Part shown: in pieces, positions 22,090 to 32,277 of the stretch
Layout of the letters: the number at the start of each line of letters is the position of its first letter
Numbering within the stretch: position 1 is the first letter of the stretch
Source: Scalesia atractyloides
Taxonomy: Eukaryota > Streptophyta > Magnoliopsida > Asterales > Asteraceae
Direction of reading: 5' to 3'
NCBI GenBank assembly: GCA_947069175.1
Contig: CAMTDV010000007.1
Span: 52,347,681-52,411,680 of the forward strand
Length of the DNA: 64,000 nucleotides
The notes under the pieces: generated by a model
What the model saw: only the letters and a program-made list of their open reading frames with translations
Databases searched by the model: none
What the model was told of the DNA's origin: nothing
Program-made: the position numbers and the translations under genes

Positions 22090-23640
22090 TTGAGTAAACT
22101 ACAAAATTACCCCCCGAGGTTAATGCCCGCTAATACCCTTACCCCCTATTTTCAAAAAAATGTTGCCTTATCCCCAACAAGTTCTATTTTCATCAATCTT
22201 GGACCCCGCTGTCAGATGTTATAAACATTTTGTTAATTGTGATGCAAAATTACAATGTTACCCTTTCTTCTTACCCCATGTTCTTTGTAACAAGAAAATG
22301 GTTTACACTCTGCATTATTAATATTCATTCCCGCCTAAATTGTTTAACCCTGGCAAAGTGAAAGCCTAAAATTGAAAACCCAATTCATGTTGATCTTTCC
22401 AGAAGAAATGTATAACGTTTCTAAAGCATAATCCACAAACAATTCCTAATCATATAGTTTCCTAATTAAACTAGACAATATCTAATCATACAATTTCTGT
22501 TATGAATGAACATGTATCCACAAAGGATCCACATATACAATCCAATCCCTGTTATGAATGAACATGTAATCCTAATCAAGGTTTGACTATCAGTTAAATT
22601 GGTCAAACATACAATTCACACAATGGTTACTAACCCATAATTAGTTAAATTAGTCAAACAAAACAGCATAATCAACTGCATCCATAATCAATCAAACAAA
22701 ACATCATCCATAATCCAAAATAAGTTAAATTACACAATCATCCATAATTAAACTACTCAAATTTGGTTAGTCCATAATACTCCTACACTTCACTTATGAG
22801 TTAGACTATTTAATCCTTTGATTTCCATGTGGAAACTGGAAGTGGAGGAATGGGCGACCATACAGATTCACCACCACGTGGATGACAAGAGTTGTGACGG
22901 AAATGTTCATCCTCACATCAACTATAAAAACCATACACAGTTAGTTTAATCACATTTGAACATAGTATAATACTTTTCACATTTGAACATAGTATAATAC
23001 TTTGAAATTTTTCAATAAGAGAACTAATATCAGTCGATTCAAACACAACAATATTAACTATAAACCCGAAAACGATGAACATCAGGAACACCCCTGTTTC
23101 AGTTAAGGTTTCCCACGAACAATGAACATCATGAACACCCCTATTTTAGTCGACATTTCCCAAAAACAATGAATAGTAAACCCTTATTTGATACAACCCT
23201 GTTTCAAACCACATTCACCAAAATTAACCATACAAACATAACCCAATGTGCTATAATCTAAGGCATTGAAACATCAAATTTATACAAGATCCGCAGTTGG
23301 AGTCGAGCTAGGAAAAGGTGAAACATACATGACATCTTCCTCAAAATGTTCCCTATGATCATCCTAATCGGCATCCTCAACGAAGAACGTCATGCCTTAA
23401 ATCGTCAGTGTTTTGATCGTCTCGTTACCGGCGTATGAGTAAAAGGGAAGATAAGTGTGAATTGGTTGGGGGGTAAGGTAGACCTTGTTGACGTATGTAG
23501 GGGTTTTTTGATGATTTGGTTGAGTACAAAATGGTGAAATTACTATTCTATACTTTGACCCTTTTAAACAAACAAATGGCTACTAGCACCCACGCATTCC
23601 AACAGGAGACTAACGCTAGCATCAATCGGGTTTCTTCTGA
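22090..23640. other. Non-coding stretch between LTR and minus-strand reading frame
   Basis: No firm gene. Contains small duplications (CACATTTGAACATAGTATAATACTTT twice at 22949-23003; GAACATCA(G/T)GAACACCCCT twice at 23076-23140; TGTTATGAATGAACATGTA twice near 22499-22569). A short minus-strand reading near 23300-23400 looks protein-like but contains a stop and is not recognised. Confidence 0.35.
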
Positions 23641-24464
23641 CTTCAAGATGTGAGCATGGTTCCGAACATCAGTTCTTCACAATCCAGTTAGCATAACCAT
23701 ATTTCTTTTTCATTATGTTCATCTAGTTCTCCATGATTTTTGGATTGTATGAGTAGATTTCATGGGGTTTAAAAGGAACAACAACACACTCCTTTTTCTC
23801 AGCAAGGTAGATCTTTGTGTTCTCCAATTTGGGCTTGGTGGGAATTTTTTTGAATGTCTTTATCTTGCATCCATATAATCCATGAATTCCTTTGACATAT
23901 AGTTATGTCCTTCCACCATATCGTTGAGCTCTTTGCAACCCATTCAACTTCTATTAACTCTTGCTTCATTTTAAAGATCTTGTTGCCTCTTATGGTATTA
24001 ACTTTCTTTTATTGCTAAGATTCCAATTTGGAGGAGTGATCTTTATTGTTGGGTCTGCCACCATCTTCTTTACCCTTTCCATTTCCCCAAACAATTTTTG
24101 TGCATCCTAGTTTTTGAACACATAGAAATTCTTCATGGGATAAGGGGCATTCTTTTTGAGCCATTCAATGCATTCTTGATTTGAAGCATTGGCCATGATT
24201 TTTTGAAACATGTGTTGTTCATAATTCCCGATATTCCTCATCTACCTATCCATTATGTATTGAGCTTTCCCATAGGTTATCTTCCCATGATGTTCTATGA
24301 ATTCTTTGATAGCTTCTTCTTCCACCTTCTTTGTATTTTCTTCATTGTTGAGCTTTTCATGTATATTTAGAAGAGGTAATTGTTGAAGTGAAGTAATGAA
24401 TCTTGAGGAATGAGGAGGCTCTTTAGCAAATGGCCCTGTGAAAACTGATGTTGTCACAAGCTCA
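23641..24464 (-). pseudogene. C-terminal part of an unrecognised transposon-type reading frame
   Basis: On the minus strand 24464-24242 reads VTTSVFTGPFAKEPPHSSRF ... GKITYGKAQYIMDR and stops. Beyond the stop, further blocks in mixed frames (NASNQECIEWLKKNAPYP, IYLAEKKECVVVPFKPHEIY) continue to about 23660. It joins in frame with 27110-27346 when the nested LTR element is removed. The protein is rich in K, E and S and is not recognised. It lies inside the composite copia element on the same strand, so it may be a decayed extra gene of that element. Confidence 0.45.
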
Positions 24465-24954
24465 TGTTGATGAAGTATATTGCCGTCACTGTGCGAATAG
24501 GCTAGAAAGAGTGTGTATTGAATAATGTATAGATTAGATACGAACACACGATCCAAGTGCGAACGAGTTACTGTCTCATACGAGTGACATGTGCCTCGTA
24601 CGAGTGACAATGTGCTTCATACGAGTGACTTTGTTACTCGTACGAGTGAAATATCTGACTCGTACGAATGACCCTTCGTACTAGTGACAACATGCTCGGT
24701 TCGCACGAGCTGTCATGTCTATAAATAGGTGTTGTGTGTTCATTGTTTGTAAAGTTTTGGAAGTTCCCTTAGGGGAAATATGGCGGATTCTCTCCAGGAA
24801 CTCCGCCAGCCAGTCAAGATGTATGCTCTTTCGGTATGAATGAATGAAATGAAAAGCTTCCGCAGATTCTGTTCCTACTCACTGCCAATATCGTTCTATC
24901 GAATCGGTACTATCCCCAAAACATCCGTCTAGAACCGCCGCCCACGGGACCACA
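24465..24954 (+). repeat. 5' LTR of the small non-autonomous copia element, 490 bp
   Basis: Begins TGTTGATGAAG and ends GGGACCACA, with the partner LTR at 26585-27075. Flanking duplication GCTCA (24460-24464) versus ACTCA (27076-27080), one mismatch. TATA-like box CTATAAATAGG at about 24720. An array of CTCGTACGAG-type sites precedes it. Confidence 0.9.
24548..24710 (+). promoter_or_regulatory. Array of CTCGTACGAGTGAC sites in the LTR
   Basis: Seven to eight sites in 160 bp (about 24561, 24573, 24595, 24616, 24637, 24659, 24675, 24699), most as (C/T)TC(G/A)TACGAGTGAC. The core CTCGTACGAG is a perfect 10-bp palindrome. The 3' LTR repeats the arrangement (about 26670-26830) and the leader has a further cluster at 25205-25305. 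Confidence 0.6.
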
Positions 24955-24956
24955 AC

Positions 24957-24968
24957 TGGTATCAGAGC
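24957..24968 (+). promoter_or_regulatory. Primer-binding site (initiator tRNA-Met)
   Basis: TGGTATCAGAGC two bases after the LTR, an exact match to the common plant copia primer site. Confidence 0.9.
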
Positions 24969-26584
24969 TACGGTACCGATTCATTCAATCTAACAGTTGA
25001 TGAATCACCTACGCTCATGTACTATTGGACGTATAAGGGGTTTTAGATGTAAAAAACATCAAATAAACGGACAACCCACGGAAATAATGTAAAACTGAAA
25101 CCATAGGATTGTTAGAAACTGATTTTTGACCAGATCTGTGCAAAAAATCACGTTGAAATTCGAAGAAATGAAGATTCTGGACCGAAAAGACGTTATCAGT
25201 TTCTTCCGTACGAGTGAGCCTCTGTGGCTCGTACGAGTGACAATTAGTCACTCATACGAAGTATCACTCGTGAAGCAAACCACTCGTACGAAGCAACTCG
25301 TATGAAGTGGTGATAAAAAAGGCATATTTTGATGTATTGACGAGACGAGTGTCCAAAAAAAAAATTGGTGATTACAAATTTTTTCGAAATTTTAACGTCT
25401 AATTCGGGTTGTTCGGGGACACCATCTAGAGCTTCAGAGTATATATTTGATGATACGGTCACAAAAGGATGAAGATTTTGGGGTAGTCACTAATACCTAC
25501 GCAAAACGTTGATCATCTGGTGTAGTGATTATTAATGGGCCTTAACGTTAAATCAGCATTTGATCAGAACTTCAATTTTGGTACCATATGCTACAGTCGT
25601 GCCATAATCTTCATTCCCATAAGAACTCAAGACGTCAGAATTTGCAAAAATGAGGGGGAATAAAAATTTTCACGTATATTTAGAATTCTGGCATTTTTGA
25701 AATTCGTGACGCTGCAACAGTATCCGGGTGGTTCAGACTGCAGATTATCAGGAAACATAGAGTACCAAAGATTCATTAGAGATGAGATAACGTTTAAGTC
25801 TATTCACGACATAGACTATACATTTGGAATGTGTGATCAAAGAATGTTCAGAATTTTCAGATCATGATTCAGATTGATGCTCAAGGGCTAACTACCTGAT
25901 CACCGATGTGGAATCAGAAGCACGTACGACTGCCTATCATTAACTCTCTATTGCATATGAAATGTTTTTCGGACTAACCGCCAGAAAACACGGATGTCTT
26001 GTAGTTTTAGATGCCCCATTCCAGCGGAGATAGCTATATATCTGTTATGATGACTAAAAAGTAAGAATGTGATTCTAATTGCCGAAGAGTGTCTCTTAGA
26101 TTCGATGTGTTACTAGATAGTTTGTTTCAGATGATTTGTTGATTGAGAAGATTTTTGCGGATATTTCTTAGTTTGAAGTTTTTCGGTGTGGTATTTCAAA
26201 GTTTTTATCAATTGCCGGTTTGGTTTTGAAGATCGGAGGATCGAGCATCAGGGGAGTGCGCTAAACCAAACAAGGATATGGTTAACATCGAAACGGAGAA
26301 GCTGCATTGTTCAATTTCAAGTTGGTGATCATTCGAGAAAATTTGCAGATCAAGCAAATCAAAGGAGGTCTTGAACCATGCAAACAATGACATGAAGATT
26401 AATTTCTGGAGAAAATTATTTCAGGGGGAATGTTGCTTAACATAGATAATGCAAACCCGGATCTTCAATCAAGAGGGAATTACGACGTCAACAGACACCT
26501 GATTGAAGTTGCAGAATATTCAAACACAACTCTCAGATTTCAAGTTCAAGTTCAAGCTTTGACAGTGACATCCAAGGGGGAAAT
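24969..26584 (+). mobile_element. Internal region of a non-autonomous LTR element, no recognised coding content
   Basis: About 1.6 kb between primer site and 3' LTR with no gag or pol similarity. 25205-25305 contains five or six (C/A)TCGTACGA(G/A) sites. Polypurine tracts occur at 25651 (GAGGGGGAAT), 26424 (CAGGGGGAAT) and 26573-26582 (AAGGGGGAAA), the last adjoining the LTR. The short open frames at 26186-26374 and 26430-26657 have no recognised product. This fits a non-coding derivative moved by proteins of a related Sirevirus-like element. Confidence 0.75.
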
Positions 26585-27075
26585 ACTTGATGCACTTTAT
26601 GGCCGTCACTGTGCGAATAGGCTAGAAAGAGTGTGTATTGAATATTGTATAGATTAGATACAAACACACGACCCAAGTGCGAACGAGTACTGTCTCGTAC
26701 GAGTGACATGTGCCTCGTACGAGTTACAATGTGCTTCGTACGAGTGACTTTGTTATTCGTACGAGTGATAACATCTCACTCGTACGAATGACCCTTCGTA
26801 TGAGTGACAACATGCTCAGTTCGCACGAGCTGTCATGTCTATAAATAGGTGTTGCGTGTTCATTGTTTGTAAAGTTTTGGAAGTTCCCTTAGGGGAAACG
26901 CTGGCGGATTCTCTCCAGGAACTCTGCCATTCAGTCAAGATGTATACTCTTTCGGTATGAATGAATGAAATGAAAAGCTTCCGCTGCATTTGTTCCTACT
27001 CACTATCAATATAGTTCTACCGAATCGATACTATACCCAAAACCTCCATCTAGAACCGCCGCCCACGGGACCACA
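26585..27075 (+). repeat. 3' LTR of the small copia element, 491 bp
   Basis: Near copy of 24465-24954, with the first two bases changed (AC for TG). The TATA-like box is at about 26840. Followed by ACTCA. Confidence 0.9.
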
Positions 27076-27080
27076 ACTCA

Positions 27081-27790
27081 GTTGTTGCTAATTCTTCTTC
27101 TAGTTCTTCTTACAATACCAGCTTCCTTTTGCTTGAAGGTTGGGCAGTTGTTTCTTTAGGAACTTCTTGTTTGCCATAAACTAATGGTTTTGGTGAAACT
27201 ACTTGCTTTTTGCTAGGTAGTTTACTAGTAGTTTTGATAATTGGCTTACTCCTAGATTGTGTCATTGATGATGACGGTGTTGATGGTGGAGTAGAAGAAG
27301 ATTGAGAACTAGTAGTTTTGCCTGGTCCAACTGTTTGAGTTTGCACTCCAGTTGTTTGACCTAGACCAGTTTTTATCTTTTGGGACTAGCTGTTTGTGCT
27401 TTTGCAACTTCTACTTGACCTTGATGGGCTTATCTTCTTTTGGCTTCCAACTTTTCAGTGGTTTTAGCCTTTTGGATCAGAGTTGGTGACCTCATGTCAA
27501 TCTTCACAGCTTATATGATCTAGGGTCTTGTTTTGTAGCTCTTTCTTCAACTCTTTTTGTTTTTCTATTTTACTTTTTACTAAGACATCATGTAGATCCC
27601 TTTGATCTTGTTTGAACTTTTTGATTCTCTCAGCATGATCATCATCTCCTTCATCAACTCCTTTCTGCTTCTTTCATGGCCTTGGCTTTGGCTTCTACAA
27701 CTCTTTTCTTTGCCCTTCTTTCTTGTTGGTCAATGTTATGTGACAACAACTTGGTTTTGGTCTTTTGATATCTTAAACTAAACTTGGTTA
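27081..27790 (-). pseudogene. N-terminal and middle part of the unrecognised lysine/serine-rich reading frame
   Basis: On the minus strand a decayed frame runs from about 27780. It starts with a charged, coiled-coil-like stretch (ERIKKFKQDQRDLHDVLVKS, then KIEKQKELKKELQNK). It then becomes S/T/P/K-rich (27346-27110, including QSSSTPPSTPSSSMTQSRSK) and ends KRKLVL before a TAA (27107-27109), beyond which EELEEELATTE leads to the insertion point of the small LTR element. The continuation is 24464-24242. The product is unknown; a late accessory or env-like gene of a Sirevirus is one possibility, unproven. Confidence 0.45.
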
Positions 27791-27819
27791 CAGGAATTGA
27801 AGATAATGAAGGATTCCGA

Positions 27820-28035
27820 GTTTGCTAAAGTGTTTACGAGTTTACAGAGGAATTAAAGATGTCCGAGTTTGAGGAATGTTCGAGTTTGAGTTTAGGATTG
27901 AAGCTATTTCGAGTTTAAGGACATGTGAAGTTCCGAGTTTGTTACACAAGGCATGTTCCCAGTTTGGCATATGAAGATAATTCCAAGTTTGTGAATACAA
28001 GGATAATTCCGAGTTTAGTGTTTTAGTCTGAGTTT
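27820..28035 (+). repeat. Array of CCGAGTTTG words
   Basis: About eleven copies or one-base variants of (T)CCGAGTTT(G/A) occur between 27824 and 28035, spaced roughly 20-30 bp (for example 27826, 27872, 27890, 27909, 27932, 27959, 27982, 28009). It is not a simple tandem repeat. It lies upstream of the gypsy RT fragment and resembles the motif arrays seen in LTR promoters. Confidence 0.55.
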
Positions 28036-28109
28036 ATGCCTTTGTATTAGTTATTCCGAATTGGTGATTAAATGTAATATGGGCCTAGCCGATTAAATGT
28101 AACTCGGAA

Positions 28110-28945
28110 TATGTTCAATGCGGATGTGCATTGATTACCGTGAGCTAAATAAGATAGCAATCAAGAATCGTTATCAATTGCCAAGTTACACAATTTGGAC
28201 TCACTAATGCTCCAGCAGCCTTCATAGATCTCATGAATAGAGTCTACAAACCTTATTTGGATAAGTTTGTCATTGTCTTTATAGATGATATACTTATCTA
28301 TTCCCGTAATAAGAACGATCAAGAGAAAAATCATAGATGTATTCTTGAATTGCTAAAGCAAGAGAAGCTTTATGGGAAATTATCTAAGTGCGAGTTTTGG
28401 TTTAGAGAAGTCCAATTATTAGGACATGTGATTAGTGAACATGGAATCCAAGTGCATCCAGCTAAGATAGAAGCGATCATGAATTGGGACGCACCCAAGA
28501 CTCCTTCTGAAATCCGCAACTTTTTGGGATTGGCAGGTTATTATAGGAGGTTCATTGAGAACTTCTCAAGAATAGCCACTCAATTAACTACGTTGACTCG
28601 CAAGAATGCTAAGTTTGATTGGGACCAAAGCAAAAAGAATCCTTTGAGATTCTTAAATAGAAATTGAGTAACGACCCAGTCTTATCATTACCCGATGGAA
28701 TTGAAGATTTTGTAGTCTATTGTGACGCTTCGCATATAGGATTAGGATGTGTATTGATGCAAAGGGCAAGGTGATTGCCTACGTATCACAACTTAAGGTG
28801 CATGAAAAGAACTACACCACCCATGATCTGGAATTGGGTGTTGCTGTATTTGCACTAAAGTTATGGAGATATTACCTTTATGGTACGAAATATGTTATAT
28901 ATACCTATCATAAAAGTCTCCAACATATACTTAATCATAAAAGTT
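28110..28945 (+). pseudogene. pol: Ty3/gypsy reverse transcriptase-RNase H fragment
   Basis: RT copies element RNA into DNA and RNase H degrades the RNA strand. An RT start block (MRMCIDYRELNKIAIKNRYQ, frame-broken) jumps straight to FGLTNAPAAF at about 28195, so the middle fingers/palm part is deleted. Then come the catalytic FIDDILIYS box, LLGHVISEHGIQVHPAKIEA and FLGLAGYYRRFIENFSRIA. After a stop near 28667 comes RNase H (VYCDASHIGLGCVLMQ, HEKNYTTHDLELGVAVFALK). It ends abruptly at SLQHILNHK, where the long LTR-like sequence starts. Integrase is absent. Related to the fuller minus-strand copy at 46.6-50.2 kb. Confidence 0.88.
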
Positions 28946-28957
28946 GGTCAAATGATG

Positions 28958-31900
28958 TGTGACAACTGTCACTATTGGGATAATTTTGTACAATTAAACA
29001 ATGAATTATGTGATATAACTACGTGTTTTGAACAGTTAAACTGCGTGAATTGCATGACATCAATCTAGAAAGTGCACTGAATATGTTATATGATGCATAT
29101 TATTTGTTTAGTGGTTACCATTTAAAAACTGACTGAAACAGTGCATCGGAAACGACTATTAGACTAACTGCGGCAGCGTAGTGTCGGTACGCAGTTAAAC
29201 TGCAGATTTAGGACCTAGATGAGAGTCCAATGCAAACTGTATATTAAACCCCATGTGCGGAAAGCAAGGATTAAGGCTAACACTCTCCGAAAACAATGTA
29301 TGCAATTTAAACTGCCTGAACTGTACACTAAACAGCAATTCAGCAAAATCCAGCAAAACACAGCAAAAAATCAGCAATACAAGCTCATATAATATGCAGA
29401 ATTATTGTTAAACATCCTGCATTGCTTAAAAGACATTGAAAGTATTGTTTGGCACAATAACATAACATATCATAAAAGTCGTGAAAGTTAACGTTTTAAC
29501 GAACCGGTAACGAAACGAACACCCTGACACAATCTGAAACAGCATATGAACTAGTTAACAATATTTTAACATCATATGACTAGTTAAAATAATTAAACAC
29601 ATTGTTTTGATTTAAAATCCCTAAATTCCATACAAGTTGCTTGAACTCCCGTTTAAGGACCTGTTAAAGAACCGAGCACCCGTTAAGCAACCAAACACGA
29701 ACTAGACATAAATATAAACTAGTTAATGTTATTTAACAATATTAAACTAGAGTATAACATCTTGTATCTTAAAATGCATCAAAACCCCTAATTCATCAAA
29801 ACCCCCTAACTAAACACCTAATGTTCTAACTAAATAGATAACTAAGAATTAAAACTCAACTAGACCCCCATCTTGTGGACGGTCACACATGGGGCCCACA
29901 AGCCCCATGTTGTCTCCAAATGTTGGATGATACCTTGATGGATAAAAGATTAGTTTAGTGGTAGAAGCTTAAGCATGTTGTTATAAACCTTACCTTGATC
30001 CAACATCATCTTTCACTTTCACCAACCAAGAAAACAATTCATCTTCTTCTTCCTTTCCTTCACCATTCACGGCCACCATACACCTCCACTACACATCCAT
30101 TTTCAAGCCATTCCAAGGTAATCTAATGTGATCCTAAGGTGCATCTAGCCTAACTAAGGAAGGTGCAAGTCTTGGAAGCTCAAGGACCACCCAAGGGAGC
30201 TTTTATCCACCGATTTTGCATCATCTTCTTCAAGTGTTCATCTTGCCACTTCCCTAGCCACAAGAGCTAGTAGTGAGCCTTTTAGTCTTTCATTTGATAT
30301 CTTGTTACTAGTATTTTGATAATATATAAGTTACACCATGCAAATTATCAACTTAAAAAGATGAACATAAGAACAAGTAACATAATCTAAAAGAAACAAA
30401 GCCATCTTGAAGATGTAATAAAGATATAGATGTTTATTTTGTGCTATGGATCATATCAATCATATGTGAACTTGTTAGATGATGATTAAAAACATGATCT
30501 AACAAGTATACACATGGATCTTACAAGATCCATGATCAAAGAAGTGATGAGCATGATATATATAATAAATGGACTTTTAAAGTGGATAAAATGGTTTGTA
30601 AGATTCTTGAAATGTTGGATGATCATATGGTTAAAAATAATAAAGAGCTTGATGAATATGTGTTAACATAATGGATGATCTTGAAAATGTCATTAAAGTG
30701 ACTAGTAATGTTTTTCTAAAAATATATATAAGTAAGTTGTTAAAAATGAATTTTAACAAAGTTAGTGAATAATAGTAACTAAATCCATTTTTGAAGAAGT
30801 ATGAACATCTTGATCATAAAAATAAAAGACTACATGTTTTGGTAAAGTTCCATGTTCATCTTGATCAAAAGATGCATAAATATGGTTAAGAATAATTGTT
30901 GAAGTTGTGGTGGGTAAATTGATGAGTTTTGAAGCTTAACACATGTTTTAAAAACATGGGAAACCTTCTAAATCTAGGGGAAACTATGGCAAAATTTTTA
31001 TAAAAATTAAACACTTAGAAAAATATATGGTTTTAAAGTTCTTACAAGTAAACTTGTTCAAAAACCATAAACATAAAAACTCCCATTTTTGTGTATAAAA
31101 TGTAAGTTCAAGAAGACATGATTTTTATAAAGATAAAAATGGGCATAAATATATATTTTGGAAAAATATATATATTTAGTGATCATAAGAATCCCAATTT
31201 ATATGTTTGTTAATTGTATTACATATGTATATAGTTAGAAACTTGCAAATAAATTATACAAATAAATACATAATAATTGACAAACAAAGAATTACAAAAA
31301 ATATATATACCCATCCATAAGCATACATGGCAACAAATATGGACTATTCGGACATTGGACTATATATAAATTAGGGACTAAAAATATATAATATATCGAA
31401 GCTTGGTAATATTATTTTCAAAACCGAACAAGTGACAAAATATGTATTCTTACAAATATAGAAACCATAGGGTATTTCGGCAACGCTAAAAACATATAAT
31501 TTTCGAAGTGTATAAAAATATATATTCGGTAAACCTCCTAAAAATATATTATTTTTGTGGAAACTAAAACATATATTTTCTAGAACTAATCGCAAAAATA
31601 TATATTATTTTGGATGCATACACTTACCAAGCATAATAATACTTACACTAATTTGAATATATCTTAAAATTATATAACTTAAGAATACACAAAAATGGGG
31701 GTGATAAATACAAGAAATATACGTATCCGTATACATACAAATACATGTCAACATATACCATTAATAATTGGTGAAAATACATTTATACAAGTATTGTACT
31801 TAACCATGAGAATACAAATAGGGATACACAAATACACAGTACAAGAATACCTATACTTGGGGGGAAATACAAGAGTATAATACTTGACAATTATTAAACA

Positions 31901-32232
31901 TGGATAAGTAAACCATGAAACCAATGAAGTAATTATATATATCAAGACACGTTAAAAATATATTATTTTTTAAACCCATCGTAAACAAAATGATATTTAT
32001 AAAGTAGCACATTCCAAAAATACAAGTTAAAATATAATATTTTAACTAACGCATCGATCTTGGAATATTATATAATTAATAAAAATTATATAAGGAACAT
32101 ATCCGACGATGGTATCGTCGAGGCAAACGGGTGGAATCCAATAATGTGAAGACATGAGACACATACATTTACTCGTGCGAGGCATGGAGACTAACGGGCT
32201 AGGCCCGGGCACACGACACTTAAGATGCAAAG

Positions 32233-32277
<45 letters not shown>

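Noticed and set aside
22090..23570. Possible Mutator-like element with GAGTA..CAAAAT ends
   Set aside because: The similar words at both borders are direct, not inverted, and no 9-bp duplication was found.
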